A DNA stretch of 64,000 bases from Microbulbifer sp. HZ11 (GTDB lineage: Bacteria; Pseudomonadota; Gammaproteobacteria; Pseudomonadales; Cellvibrionaceae), in contig NZ_JELR01000002.1 of the NCBI RefSeq assembly GCF_000708675.1, positions 558,001 to 622,000 of the forward strand. Direction: 5' to 3'. Of the stretch, positions 9,156-17,966 are shown in pieces. How positions within the stretch are numbered: position 1 is the stretch's first letter; every line of letters starts with the position of its first letter. The translations under genes were made by a program, and so were the position numbers. The notes beneath the pieces are model-generated. The model worked only from the letters and a program-made list of their open reading frames with translations. It did not search any database and had not been told where the DNA came from.

Positions 9156-9884
9156 TTATCCCGCCAAAAGTTTCTCCAATTGCTCATGGCATTCGCCACG
9201 CTCTGGCGGATAGCAGCCGCGCGTCGCCAGATAGTGTTGGTTGAATACTCCGAAATACTTCTGCAGGGTTAGCGCCGACTTCTCTTCTCCGGTCAACAGC
9301 AGACAACTGATGGCCGCTTCCGCAGTGGAAAAACGATGATTTCTGCCCGAGTCCCGTACCGCGTAGGATCGCACCAGCGATTCCGGCAGGCTCAGGCAGG
9401 GAACCTCATCCAGCCAGCGGCTCAGTCCGATCATTCGACTGCACTGCTTCCAGGTACCATCCAACAGGATCAATGTGGTTTTCTTTTCGCTCCGCGGGAT
9501 CTCGCGCACCACATCGCGTGCACAGTTTTCTGTACCATCTGCGGGAAACACCACGAAACAGTTACGCGCGGGGTCCTGCAGAATACCCGTTAACTCCTGC
9601 GGCGCTTGAAGTCGGCTCCACAGGAAGACCGGAGTGTCGGGAAAGGCGTCCACAATCAAGCGGCCGGTATTGGTCGGCTTGAACAGTTCCTTGCGGTGGA
9701 TCAACAGCACAAATTCCACGCTGGCTTGTACTGCACCGGCCGGCGGTCGCCATGCACACATGCAGGCAAACGCACCCATCTGGCAGCTGCTGCAGCGTCG
9801 AACGCTTTTTCCTTTGGCAAGAAAGGGTTTGGTGGATTTTGCGAGTTCTCGCTCTCGCAGGCGGGTAAAAGACGTGCTGTACAT
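9156..9884 (-). CDS. tapT: tRNA-uridine aminocarboxypropyltransferase (DTW)
   Basis: A 242-aa DTW-domain enzyme of the TapT (YfiP) type. It transfers the 3-amino-3-carboxypropyl group of S-adenosylmethionine to uridine (acp3U47) in tRNA variable loops. An N-terminal zinc-ribbon-like set C31-x2-C34-x6-C41-x-C43 is visible, and the signature D-G-T-W is at 142-145 inside LILLDGTWKQCSRM. Length is normal for the family. It is cytosolic and stands alone, convergent with the upstream receptor gene. Confidence 0.88.
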   Translation of the reverse strand: MYSTSFTRLRERELAKSTKPFLAKGKSVRRCSSCQMGAFACMCAWRPPAGAVQASVEFVLLIHRKELFKPTNTGRLIVDAFPDTPVFLWSRLQAPQELTGILQDPARNCFVVFPADGTENCARDVVREIPRSEKKTTLILLDGTWKQCSRMIGLSRWLDEVPCLSLPESLVRSYAVRDSGRNHRFSTAEAAISCLLLTGEEKSALTLQKYFGVFNQHYLATRGCYPPERGECHEQLEKLLAG

Positions 9885-9996
9885 AAGTGTGTGGTTTTAA
9901 ACGACGCTATCGAAGAGTCCTGACTACCGCGTCAAAAAATGATGCTTCCGCGGCCCCCCGTATTTACTCACTAAATCGCAGATAACGCGAAATCCT

Positions 9997-10025
9997 TTGA
10001 CTTGTTCCACCGACGGGCCTACAGT
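9997..10025 (+). promoter_or_regulatory. Sigma-70 promoter of the cold-shock gene
   Basis: TTGACT (9997-10002), a 17-bp spacer and TACAGT (10020-10025) form a strong sigma-70 promoter. Transcription would start near 10032, giving a ~140-nt leader before the start codon. Long structured leaders are typical of cspA-type genes, where they respond to temperature. Confidence 0.65.
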
Positions 10026-10171
10026 GGAGTCAGTTAAAAAGTAAGCCTCCTGTTTAAATCCTCAGTTTCGTCGTAGCAGTTTTCTTCGTCCTGTAGCATC
10101 TAAATTCAAGTCTTTATTTTTGCTATTCATGCCTAATGAAGGCGTACCCTATTTTGTTTACAGGAATGATC

Positions 10172-10381
10172 ATGTCCAACACTACTACCGGCACCGTCAA
10201 ATGGTTTAACGAGACCAAAGGCTTTGGCTTTATCGAACAGCAGTCTGGCCCAGACGTCTTCGCACATTTCAGTGCGATTGCGAGCTCCGGATTCAAAACA
10301 CTGACCGAAGGCCAAAAGGTCGAATTCTCCGTAACTCAGGGCCCGAAAGGCCCGCAAGCTGAAAATATCGTTTGCGCCTGA
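10172..10381 (+). CDS. CspA-family cold shock protein
   Basis: A 69-aa single cold-shock domain. RNP1 is seen as KGFGFI and RNP2 as VFAHFSAI, preceded by the usual [15 protein letters not shown] opening. It binds single-stranded nucleic acids and melts RNA structure. The start is the ATG of MSNTTTG with CAGGA upstream; an ATG two codons earlier is possible. It is monocistronic with a long leader. A hairpin CAGCAGCCCC/GGGGTTGCTG (10394-10417) follows but lacks a T run. Which csp paralogue this is cannot be told. Confidence 0.93.
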   Translation: MSNTTTGTVKWFNETKGFGFIEQQSGPDVFAHFSAIASSGFKTLTEGQKVEFSVTQGPKGPQAENIVCA

Positions 10382-10642
10382 GCCCTCTGGTGCCAGCAGC
10401 CCCTTCCGGGGTTGCTGCTGCGCGGCGTGACCGCGCCTGTTGGGAGCACTTTCTTCGGTGCCCCAACCTGAGCGACGACGTCTATAATTGATATAGATTG
10501 GTTGTCACCGACAATTGCCGACTCAACTCCCGTTGAGCGATTTCCGCCAACCTGCCTTGCCAAGTAACACCTGATCTACCTCCCACAATTTTCAAGTTCT
10601 TACCTAGCACAATCTTCCTGGCGGTTTCTACGAGAGCAAACT

Positions 10643-12913
10643 ATGCGAAAGACCCCAGTGGCCGCGTTTGATCCGGCCGACAAAGAAAAGTACAGCAACC
10701 CGATTCCCACCCGCGCGTTTATTATGAGCTTACTGGAAAAAAACCAGAAGGCGCTCAACCGCGATCAATTGGCCCAGGTCCTTCAGCTTTCCGACCCTGA
10801 CCAACAAGAGGCCCTCCGTCGTCGCCTGCGTGCCATGGAGCGAGATGGCCAGGTACAGTGGGACCGTCACGAGGGCTACAGTCTGATAAATCCCGACGAA
10901 TTGATCAGCGGTCACGTTATTGGTCACCCGGACGGCTTTGGCTTTGTAAAGAGTGACGCTTCCAGCGAAGACCTGTTTTTACCGGACGACGAGATGTTGA
11001 CGGTATTTGATGGCGACCAAGTACAGGTGCGTATCAGCGGCGAAGATCGCCGCGGCCGAAAAACCGGTGCAATTATACGAGTACTGGAGCGCAATACCCA
11101 ACGGCTGATTGGCCGCCTTCAACAGGAGGAAGGCCAGTATTACCTCAAGCCGGAAAACAGCCGTATCACCCACGAAATTGACCTCGACGCCAGCCAGTTG
11201 ATGGGAGCCACTCCGGGGCAATACATCGCGGTCGATATTATCGATTTTCCCACCCATCGCTACAATGCGTTCGGCAGAGTCACCGAGGTTCTCGGCGATG
11301 CCATGGCCCCCGGAATGGAGATCGATATCGCTATCCGTACCCACGGCATACCGTACATCTGGCCTGCGGCGGCGGCACAGGAGGCGCTGCAGCTTGGTGA
11401 CAGAGTACCCGAGAGTGACAAGCAGCATCGCGCAGATTTACGCCACCTGCCCTTTGTCACAATCGACGGTGAGGATGCCAGAGACTTTGACGATGCCGTC
11501 TACTGCGAAAAAACAGACGCGGGCCACTGGCGCCTCTTCGTGGCGATCGCCGATGTATCCCACTATGTAAAGCCAGACAGCTCTCTCGACAAAGAGGCGC
11601 AACACCGCGCCACCTCCGTCTATTTTCCCGGGCGTGTGGTGCCCATGTTGCCGGAATCCCTCTCCAATGGTCTCTGCTCACTGAACCCGCGGGTAGACAG
11701 ACTGGTAATGGTGTGCGAGATGACCATCGACAAGCACGGCAAGCTGGCAAGCTATACCTTTTCCGAAGGTATCATCCACTCCCACGCCCGGCTCACCTAC
11801 CAGCAGGTGAATACTTTTATTACCGCCCCCCTGTCCAGCGACGGGCAAGGCGCAGACAAATCGCTCAAAGACGTGACCACTCCCGTGCGCGCACTGCATC
11901 AGCTCTATGGGGTTCTGAAAAAAGCGCGGGACAAGCGTGGCGCAATGGATTTTGAAAAAACGGAAGTGCGCTTCGAATTTACCGGGGATAGGAAAATTGA
12001 GCGGATTATCCCGGTAGTGCGAAACGATGCACATAAGATGATCGAAGAGTTCATGCTAAGCGCCAATGTGGCTACTGCAGATTTCCTCAAGCGGGAGAAA
12101 ATTCCGTCACTCTTCCGGGTACACGACGGTCCCCGTGACAAGAAACTGGCGCTGTTGCGTGAGTTCCTCGCCTCCCGAGGTCTGAAACTTGGTGGCGGCG
12201 ATAAACCTGCACCTGCGCACTACGACCAGATACTCAAAAACATCGCGGAACGCAAAGACGCCCAGACCATACGTACCATGCTACTGCGTTCTCTGAGCCA
12301 GGCGGAATACAGTGCGGCCAACAGCGGGCATTTTGGCCTGGCTTATGCGGCCTATACCCACTTTACCTCTCCAATCCGTCGCTACCCCGACTTACTTGTG
12401 CACAGGGCCATCCGCTCCGTTATCCGGTCACAGAAAGGTCGCCCTCTGCTACGCCGCCTTGCGCAGCTCTTTAAAGGTCGCACCGCAATTTCCATTCGCC
12501 GCTTTGCGGGCGCGCCAGTTCTGGATTCAGGGACGGCTTATCCTTATCCGAAATCTGTGGTCACTTCACTCGCATCCCATTGCTCCCAGGCATCGCGACG
12601 CGCTGATAAGGCCAGCTGGGATGTGGACGCCTGGCTCAAGTGTGAATATATGCAGGATTTTATTGGAGAGACTTTTGAGGGTGTGGTCAGCAGCGTAATG
12701 AATTTCGGCCTGTTTGTGGAAATTGAAGAAACCCGGGTGGAGGGGCTTATTCACATCTCGGCACTGACCAAAGACTACTACCACTTCGATGCCGGCCAGC
12801 AGCGCCTGCGCGGCGAGCGCAATAAAACCGGTTTCGGAATTGGCGACGTAGTGCGAGTACGCGTCATGCGGGTGGATATGGAACGTCGGAAAATTGAATT
12901 TGCGCTTGCCTAG
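10643..12913 (+). CDS. rnr: Ribonuclease R
   Basis: A 756-aa 3'-5' exoribonuclease that degrades structured RNA. In order: an N-terminal helix-turn-helix-like region (residues ~15-80), cold-shock domains (SGHVIGHPDGFGFV from ~89), the RNB catalytic domain with metal-binding Asps in DGEDARDFDD (~274-283) and HFTSPIRRYPDLLVHRAI (~573-590), and a C-terminal S1 domain from ~674. It ends immediately after the S1 domain (RRKIEFALA) and lacks the basic Lys-rich tail of the 813-aa E. coli enzyme, which helps unwinding and ribosome contact there. About 45 residues rich in Arg sit between RNB and S1. The start is ATG 10643. Its place behind a cold-shock gene fits RNase R's role in cold and stress, though they look separately transcribed. 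Confidence 0.93.
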   Translation: MRKTPVAAFDPADKEKYSNPIPTRAFIMSLLEKNQKALNRDQLAQVLQLSDPDQQEALRRRLRAMERDGQVQWDRHEGYSLINPDELISGHVIGHPDGFGFVKSDASSEDLFLPDDEMLTVFDGDQVQVRISGEDRRGRKTGAIIRVLERNTQRLIGRLQQEEGQYYLKPENSRITHEIDLDASQLMGATPGQYIAVDIIDFPTHRYNAFGRVTEVLGDAMAPGMEIDIAIRTHGIPYIWPAAAAQEALQLGDRVPESDKQHRADLRHLPFVTIDGEDARDFDDAVYCEKTDAGHWRLFVAIADVSHYVKPDSSLDKEAQHRATSVYFPGRVVPMLPESLSNGLCSLNPRVDRLVMVCEMTIDKHGKLASYTFSEGIIHSHARLTYQQVNTFITAPLSSDGQGADKSLKDVTTPVRALHQLYGVLKKARDKRGAMDFEKTEVRFEFTGDRKIERIIPVVRNDAHKMIEEFMLSANVATADFLKREKIPSLFRVHDGPRDKKLALLREFLASRGLKLGGGDKPAPAHYDQILKNIAERKDAQTIRTMLLRSLSQAEYSAANSGHFGLAYAAYTHFTSPIRRYPDLLVHRAIRSVIRSQKGRPLLRRLAQLFKGRTAISIRRFAGAPVLDSGTAYPYPKSVVTSLASHCSQASRRADKASWDVDAWLKCEYMQDFIGETFEGVVSSVMNFGLFVEIEETRVEGLIHISALTKDYYHFDAGQQRLRGERNKTGFGIGDVVRVRVMRVDMERRKIEFALA

Positions 12914-13159
12914 TTCCAGCACACAGCTATTCCCCTCTTCACTTTAACTGCCTGGCGCCATTTTCTCATGGCGCCTGAGCCGCCACCTCCGGTCACCAAT
13001 TTCCCTGCAACCTCCGCCCCTCCTGCTACTTTTACAGGTGCCCCTAGAAATTCCTCTGGCAGCCCACAGCTCAATAAATGCCGCGCCACACAAGCTGTTA
13101 CAAAGACCGTTGGCCAATAACGCATAAGCCGGGCTAATCGGTGTTAAACGGAGTTAACA

Positions 13160-13909
13160 ATGAAAAGTCTCAGGCTGGCCGCTTGCATAACATTCCTGTT
13201 CCCGCTTTTGGCGCACGCACAGATTCCTGTTTCCGATGTGGACCTCAAACGTTTTTACGCACGGGTGGGTGCCAGTTTCATTTACCCCGATGACAACAAT
13301 ACCTCCCTGAAATACCACATCTTCCAGGACTGGAACCTCTATCGCACGGAGTGGCATATCGAGGATGATGTGGGCTGGAATATTTCCGGGGTCTGGCGCC
13401 CGCTACCCTATTTCGGCGTTGAGCTGATGTATACGGACGGAGCGGATTTCAGTCTGCGGCTGGACCACTTGAAAGGGCGCCCGGGATACGAGCGCATCGA
13501 CTTCGGGCGCTTCAGCGCATCTTCCGCCAATCTCTTTATCAACTGGTACATGATGGATCTGGAGTGTCTGGGCCAACCCTACCTGGGTATTGGCCTCAAC
13601 TACTCGGATTTTTACGACGGCGATCTCACCACGGAATTCCAGGACTTCCTGATCGATAGCGACATCGCCTCCGGCCCCAGCGACTTCGGCATGAGCCACA
13701 GCTGGGGTGCCAGTGCGCAACTGGGTATCGACTGGCGCCTGGGTCGCGGCATGGCCCGTTCCTGGCTGATCAATGCAGCGGTTATCTATACCGATGCCAA
13801 CGCCGATACGATCGTCACCTACACATCGAACCCGGGCTACCAACGGCTCTACTCGGACTTTGAAGTCAATCCATGGACTCTGAATCTGGGTATCACCTAT
13901 GAATTCTAG
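13160..13909 (+). CDS. OmpW-family outer-membrane protein
   Basis: A 249-aa predicted eight-strand barrel. It has a signal peptide (MKSLRLAACITFLFPLLAHA, cleavage before QIPVSDVD), an OmpW-type opening with the KRFYARVGASFIYPDD strand, alternating aromatic strands and a terminal Phe (NLGITYEF). OmpW proteins are small barrels thought to pass hydrophobic compounds. The Shine-Dalgarno GGAG lies 6 bases before ATG. The next gene starts 11 bases before this stop, so translation of the autotransporter is probably coupled to it. The upstream gap (12914-13159) carries only a GGCGCCA/TGGCGCC hairpin. Confidence 0.85.
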   Translation: MKSLRLAACITFLFPLLAHAQIPVSDVDLKRFYARVGASFIYPDDNNTSLKYHIFQDWNLYRTEWHIEDDVGWNISGVWRPLPYFGVELMYTDGADFSLRLDHLKGRPGYERIDFGRFSASSANLFINWYMMDLECLGQPYLGIGLNYSDFYDGDLTTEFQDFLIDSDIASGPSDFGMSHSWGASAQLGIDWRLGRGMARSWLINAAVIYTDANADTIVTYTSNPGYQRLYSDFEVNPWTLNLGITYEF

Positions 13910-16238
13910 TGGGCGGGCGCAGGCTGCCGCGCTGCTGCCAGTGGCTATCGGGTTTATCCTCAGCACCCTATTTTCCGCTGGCGCAAGAGCGGACTGTACA
14001 CCGGGCAATATCGGCACAGAAGGACCGGACCAGATCCTTTGCGATCCGGACAATGATCCCGAAGGTGCGGATGTCAGTACCCTCGGCGGAAGTGATTCTG
14101 TCGCCATTGATTCGGTAACCCTGGGCACCGTGGATACGGGTACCGGCCACGATAGGGTGGAAATCTTCGAAGGTGAGATCGATACCAATCTCGCCACCGG
14201 TGCCGGAAACGACACGGTGATTGTGGATGGACGCAGCTCGAAAATTGGCAATTATTTTTCCGGCGGTATCCACACCGGCGCGGGCAACGACTACGTCGAA
14301 ATTCTCGATGGCGTCGCGTTTGAAGTACTGACCGGCGACGGCGACGACACACTGATACTGGACGAGGGGTATATTTTTCACCGCGCTGACATGGGCGCCG
14401 GGGATGACACCTTTCACTACGACGAAGGGGTTATCGAGCACTTTATCGGTGGCGACGGGTCTGATACCGCCCGCGTGGACTCTTTCGCCTACGACGCGAC
14501 CACCCTGTTCGACGGCGGCGACGATCTGACTGCCGACGATGGCTATATCGACAGCATCAAATTCGTTCTCGATCACGACCTGGACGGCCGGCTGCTGCAA
14601 AACTGGGAGCAGGTGATCGTCAACGGCAGCTCGAAAATTGATTTTTTCGGCACTCTCGCGGTGGGCGGTGGAACCGCGGCCAACGGCGAGCGCCTGGGGC
14701 TGACCATCCGCCGGGGTGGTGTGGTCGAATTTATTCCCAGAGCGTTTACCATCCACGGCGATGTCGTCAATGCCGGCACCCTGTGGATGAACGATGGACG
14801 CTTTAACCAGCTTACGCTCGCTCCTCACGACGACGGTCGCTTCGGCAATTACACCGGCGACGACGGCCGACTATGGATGGAAACCACGCTTGCCGGCGAC
14901 GACAGCCCCACCGATCTGCTGAAGGTGGCGGGAGATACCGCCGGCCATACGTTTGTGCGGATTTACAATTTTGCTGGTGATGGCGCCGAGACCACTGGCG
15001 ACGGCATCAAGATCATTGATGTTGCGGGGAACTCATCACCGGATGCATTCACCCTGGACGGCGAGTATATCGGCTATGACGGCCAGCCCGTCACGGTTGG
15101 CGGCGCCTATGGCTATACCCTGCACTATGGGGACCAGAGCGATCCTGAGGACGGAAACTGGTATTTGCGCTCCACTCTGCCGGACCCGTTCAACGACAGC
15201 GGTCAGCTGGTCCCCCGCTGGCAGCCGGGGGCCGTACTCTACGAAACCTACGCCCAGGCTCTGCGCCGGATGAACCAGCCCACTACCCTGCGCAAGCGCG
15301 TGGGTAATCGCTTCTGGGCGGGCACCAGCTTCAAAGACCGCGGCATCTGCTGTTACGGCGATGCGGTGGAGCGCACCATCGATGGCGGCGGCCTGTGGAT
15401 GCGAGTCAACACGGTTTACAACGACAACGCCCCGGAAGAGTCCACTGCTAACGCGCACTGGCAGCAGGACTTCGGACAGGTGCAGATCGGCTCGGATTTT
15501 TCCTTTGACCCCTCGGTATACCGCGGGCGGTTGATGCTCGGCATTTTTGCTCAGTACGGTTACGGGAGTACCGAGCTGGACAGCTACTTTGGCCAGGGAG
15601 ATATCGATACTTACAACTGGGGTATCGGCAGCACCCTGACCTGGTACGGCAGCCAGAGTAGCTACATCGATCTACAGGCGCAATTCAACTGGTTTGACTC
15701 CGACCTCTACTCGAGAGAGCTCTGGTATCTGGGTACCGGCAATGACGCCATCGGATTCAATTTTTCCGTGGAGGGCGGGCACAGCTTCAAGCTCTGCGAT
15801 TTTTATTCGCTGACCCCACAGATACAGTTGGCGTATACCGCTGAGGATATCGACGATAATCACGACCCCTACGGAGTGCGCCTAGAGGATACCGAAAATC
15901 AGGGAGGTTTTGCCCGGTTCGGACTGGCGTTTGAGCAACGGGTGAGCCAGCGCGTCAACCGCAATATGTATGGCAATCTGCTGCTGGAGCGCATCGGCTT
16001 ATACGCCATTGCCAATACCTACTACTACTTCGATGATAAAACGGAAGTAAACGTCTCCGGCACTTCTCTGTATCAGGCGCGGGACGAGTGGTGGGCGCAG
16101 CTGGGGCTGGGCTTTACCTACGACCAGTGCGGCGATCGCTGTTCGGTCTATGGTGAAGTGGACTATGCCAGCAGTGTGGAAAACCTCGGTGACAGCGATA
16201 GCGTGCAACTGACCTTCGGCTTCCGTTTCAAGTGGTAA
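13899..16238 (+). CDS. Autotransporter with calcium-repeat passenger
   Basis: A 779-aa protein. It has a signal peptide (VAIGFILSTLFSAGARA), then a passenger with about six Gly-Asp repeats of RTX type at ~75-200 (GTGHDRV, GAGNDTV, GAGNDYV, GDGDDTL, GAGDDTF, GDGSDTA), expected to bind calcium and form a beta-roll. A pectin-lyase-like middle follows (VVNAGTLWMNDGRFNQLTL). The C-terminal ~290 residues are an autotransporter barrel (FWAGTSFKDRG..., ending FGFRFKW). It overlaps ompW by 11 bp. A passenger of RTX repeats on a type V barrel is uncommon, because RTX proteins normally leave by type I secretion. Barrel type and passenger function (adhesion or surface structure) are inferred. Confidence 0.85.
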   Translation: MNSSGRAQAAALLPVAIGFILSTLFSAGARADCTPGNIGTEGPDQILCDPDNDPEGADVSTLGGSDSVAIDSVTLGTVDTGTGHDRVEIFEGEIDTNLATGAGNDTVIVDGRSSKIGNYFSGGIHTGAGNDYVEILDGVAFEVLTGDGDDTLILDEGYIFHRADMGAGDDTFHYDEGVIEHFIGGDGSDTARVDSFAYDATTLFDGGDDLTADDGYIDSIKFVLDHDLDGRLLQNWEQVIVNGSSKIDFFGTLAVGGGTAANGERLGLTIRRGGVVEFIPRAFTIHGDVVNAGTLWMNDGRFNQLTLAPHDDGRFGNYTGDDGRLWMETTLAGDDSPTDLLKVAGDTAGHTFVRIYNFAGDGAETTGDGIKIIDVAGNSSPDAFTLDGEYIGYDGQPVTVGGAYGYTLHYGDQSDPEDGNWYLRSTLPDPFNDSGQLVPRWQPGAVLYETYAQALRRMNQPTTLRKRVGNRFWAGTSFKDRGICCYGDAVERTIDGGGLWMRVNTVYNDNAPEESTANAHWQQDFGQVQIGSDFSFDPSVYRGRLMLGIFAQYGYGSTELDSYFGQGDIDTYNWGIGSTLTWYGSQSSYIDLQAQFNWFDSDLYSRELWYLGTGNDAIGFNFSVEGGHSFKLCDFYSLTPQIQLAYTAEDIDDNHDPYGVRLEDTENQGGFARFGLAFEQRVSQRVNRNMYGNLLLERIGLYAIANTYYYFDDKTEVNVSGTSLYQARDEWWAQLGLGFTYDQCGDRCSVYGEVDYASSVENLGDSDSVQLTFGFRFKW

Positions 16239-16304
16239 TGTACTGGGTAATGTAGTGATAGCGCAGCTGTTTCGGGCTCGAGTGTAATTCCCTATACTCC
16301 GGCC

Positions 16305-17180
16305 ATGTCCAGCCCAGGCCCCCGCAACCGCCTCGCCGCTCTCCCCACACGGACGCCAAATCACTGGCACAATTTCCTGTGGGCTCTGGGTGCGCCGGAT
16401 ATCGCACCTAATTTTTCCCTTCCTTGGCTGCCGCCACACCGGCACCAGGCACTCACGCAGTTCTTTTCCCGCCCTGAAATCAAGACGCAACTGGAACCCG
16501 CCCTGCTCGCACAACTGGAGCAGCACAACAGCCACCGCCTCGGAATCTACTTTGAGCGCCTGTGGGCCTTCGCGTTTACCCACCACCCGGACTACGCCCT
16601 GGAGGCCAACAACCTTCCCATTCGCGACCAGGGCAGGACCCTTGGCGAGCTGGATTTTGTAGTGCACTACAAGCCCGACGATGTGCTCGAGCACTGGGAA
16701 GTTGCGCTGAAATTTTACCTGCAGGTGGACAATGACTGGGTGGGGCCCGGGCTCAGGGACCGGCTGGCTATCAAACTCGCACGCATGCGCGACCACCAGT
16801 TGCCGATCGCCCACAGTGCCATCGCCTCGGCCTGGTTAGACACCTCGGGGCTATCCATCGACAGGCAGTGGGCGGTGATGCCCGGCCGACTTTTCCACCC
16901 GCTGTCCCCAGCCGAAAGCCCTCAAACCGGGCGCTTCTGGTGGGCGGATCTGGCCAGCTTCCACACCCGCCTGTCCGGACAGGGGGACTGGTGGCTGCTA
17001 CCTAAAACCTGCTGGCTGGCCTCCGCCGAACCTGAGCAGCCGCCGCCGTCCTTCCCCGTGGCAGAGGCACATCTCACTCGCGGTCCCATCTGTGTAGCCG
17101 CGGTCAATCACCACGGCGAACTGAGCCGGGGCTTCCTGGTGCCCTCGGACTGGCTCACCCGCGCCCGACACGGCACCTGA
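16305..17180 (+). CDS. DUF1853 family protein
   Basis: A 291-aa cytosolic protein of the DUF1853 family, recognised by LGIYFERLWAFAFTHHPDYAL and by LPIRDQGRTLGELDFVVHY, where the spacing and acidic residues (GELD) resemble a PD-(D/E)XK nuclease core. No member has a firm function to my knowledge, and the nuclease resemblance is my inference. Aromatic residues are many (Trp-rich). It has its own short upstream region behind the autotransporter gene and no signal peptide. Confidence 0.85.
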   Translation: MSSPGPRNRLAALPTRTPNHWHNFLWALGAPDIAPNFSLPWLPPHRHQALTQFFSRPEIKTQLEPALLAQLEQHNSHRLGIYFERLWAFAFTHHPDYALEANNLPIRDQGRTLGELDFVVHYKPDDVLEHWEVALKFYLQVDNDWVGPGLRDRLAIKLARMRDHQLPIAHSAIASAWLDTSGLSIDRQWAVMPGRLFHPLSPAESPQTGRFWWADLASFHTRLSGQGDWWLLPKTCWLASAEPEQPPPSFPVAEAHLTRGPICVAAVNHHGELSRGFLVPSDWLTRARHGT

Positions 17181-17187
17181 TAATTAC

Positions 17188-17215
17188 TTGACACAGATCA
17201 AAACAGCTTTACAAT
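17188..17215 (+). promoter_or_regulatory. Promoter with FNR/Anr-like box
   Basis: TTGACA (17188-17193), a 16-bp spacer and TACAAT (17210-17215) form a strong sigma-70 promoter for the GbsR-type gene. The -35 element is embedded in TTGACACAGATCAA (17188-17201), which matches the FNR/Anr half-sites TTGAY-N4-ATCAA. A bound FNR-type protein would cover the -35 element, which suggests repression when oxygen is low. Confidence 0.6.
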
Positions 17216-17233
17216 TTTCAGAAATTTCTGAAA
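17216..17233. promoter_or_regulatory. 18-bp palindrome at the transcription start
   Basis: TTTCAGAAATTTCTGAAA is a perfect palindrome placed directly after the -10 element, over the expected start of transcription and 21 bases before the GbsR-type start codon. The position is that of an autorepressor operator; the binding protein is inferred. Confidence 0.55.
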
Positions 17234-17254
17234 GTTAAGAAGAAACCAAAACTA

Positions 17255-17836
17255 ATGAAACTTTCCAGTCAGGCGCAAGCCTTCGTACTGCACTTCGGCG
17301 AAATGGGTAGCCGCTGGGGATTCAACCGGACCGTTGGGCAGATGTTTGCACTGCTGACCATTCACAGCGAGCCGGTAAACGCCGATCAACTGGCGGAAGC
17401 GCTGAAGATCAGCCGCGGCAACGTGAGCATGGGGCTCAAGGAATTGCAGGCCTGGCGCCTGATTGAGCTGCACCACCAGCCGGGTGACCGCAAGGATTAC
17501 TTTACCGCGGCAGGCTCTATCTGGGACCTGGCGCGCACCGTATTCGAGGAGCGGCGCAAACGCGAGCTGGACCCGACACTTACTCTATTGCGCCAGTTGC
17601 TCCTGACGGAGCCCGGTGACGAGCAGGAGGCCGAGGCGCAGAAGAAAATCCAGGAGGTTTACAGCCTGCTGGAAATGCTCGACCAGTTCGCCAATACCCT
17701 GAGCAAGCTGGATGAAAAGGACCTGCTCAAGCTGATGAAGTTGGGCTCCGGACTCAGCAAGCTGCTGGAACTGAAATCCAGGGCGACAGGGGCTGCGGGT
17801 AAGGCCGGGGCGAAGAAAGCCCCAGCACGCAAATAG
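17255..17836 (+). CDS. GbsR/MarR-type transcriptional regulator
   Basis: A 193-aa regulator. The N-terminal winged helix shows the GbsR-type pattern (MGSRWGFNRTVGQMFALLTIHSEPVNADQLAEALKISRGNVSMGLKELQAWRLIELHHQPGDRKDYF, ~16-85). A helical region follows, and then a Lys/Ala-rich tail (KAGAKKAPARK). It lies 130 bp ahead of cydA in the same direction, so it probably controls the oxidase genes or shares their transcript. Its promoter carries an FNR/Anr-like box and a palindrome. The effector is unknown; GbsR itself senses choline, but context here points to respiration. Confidence 0.85.
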   Translation: MKLSSQAQAFVLHFGEMGSRWGFNRTVGQMFALLTIHSEPVNADQLAEALKISRGNVSMGLKELQAWRLIELHHQPGDRKDYFTAAGSIWDLARTVFEERRKRELDPTLTLLRQLLLTEPGDEQEAEAQKKIQEVYSLLEMLDQFANTLSKLDEKDLLKLMKLGSGLSKLLELKSRATGAAGKAGAKKAPARK

Positions 17837-17966
17837 TCGGCCCAATCTTTCTTATACGCTTTTTCTACAGCCAACACCGCCCCGGTCCGCGGCACCGGGA
17901 TAAATCCTGCCGCGCCCAGTTTTACGCCCCGGCCACTCCGACCGCGGCGGTTTTAAAGAGGTGCCC

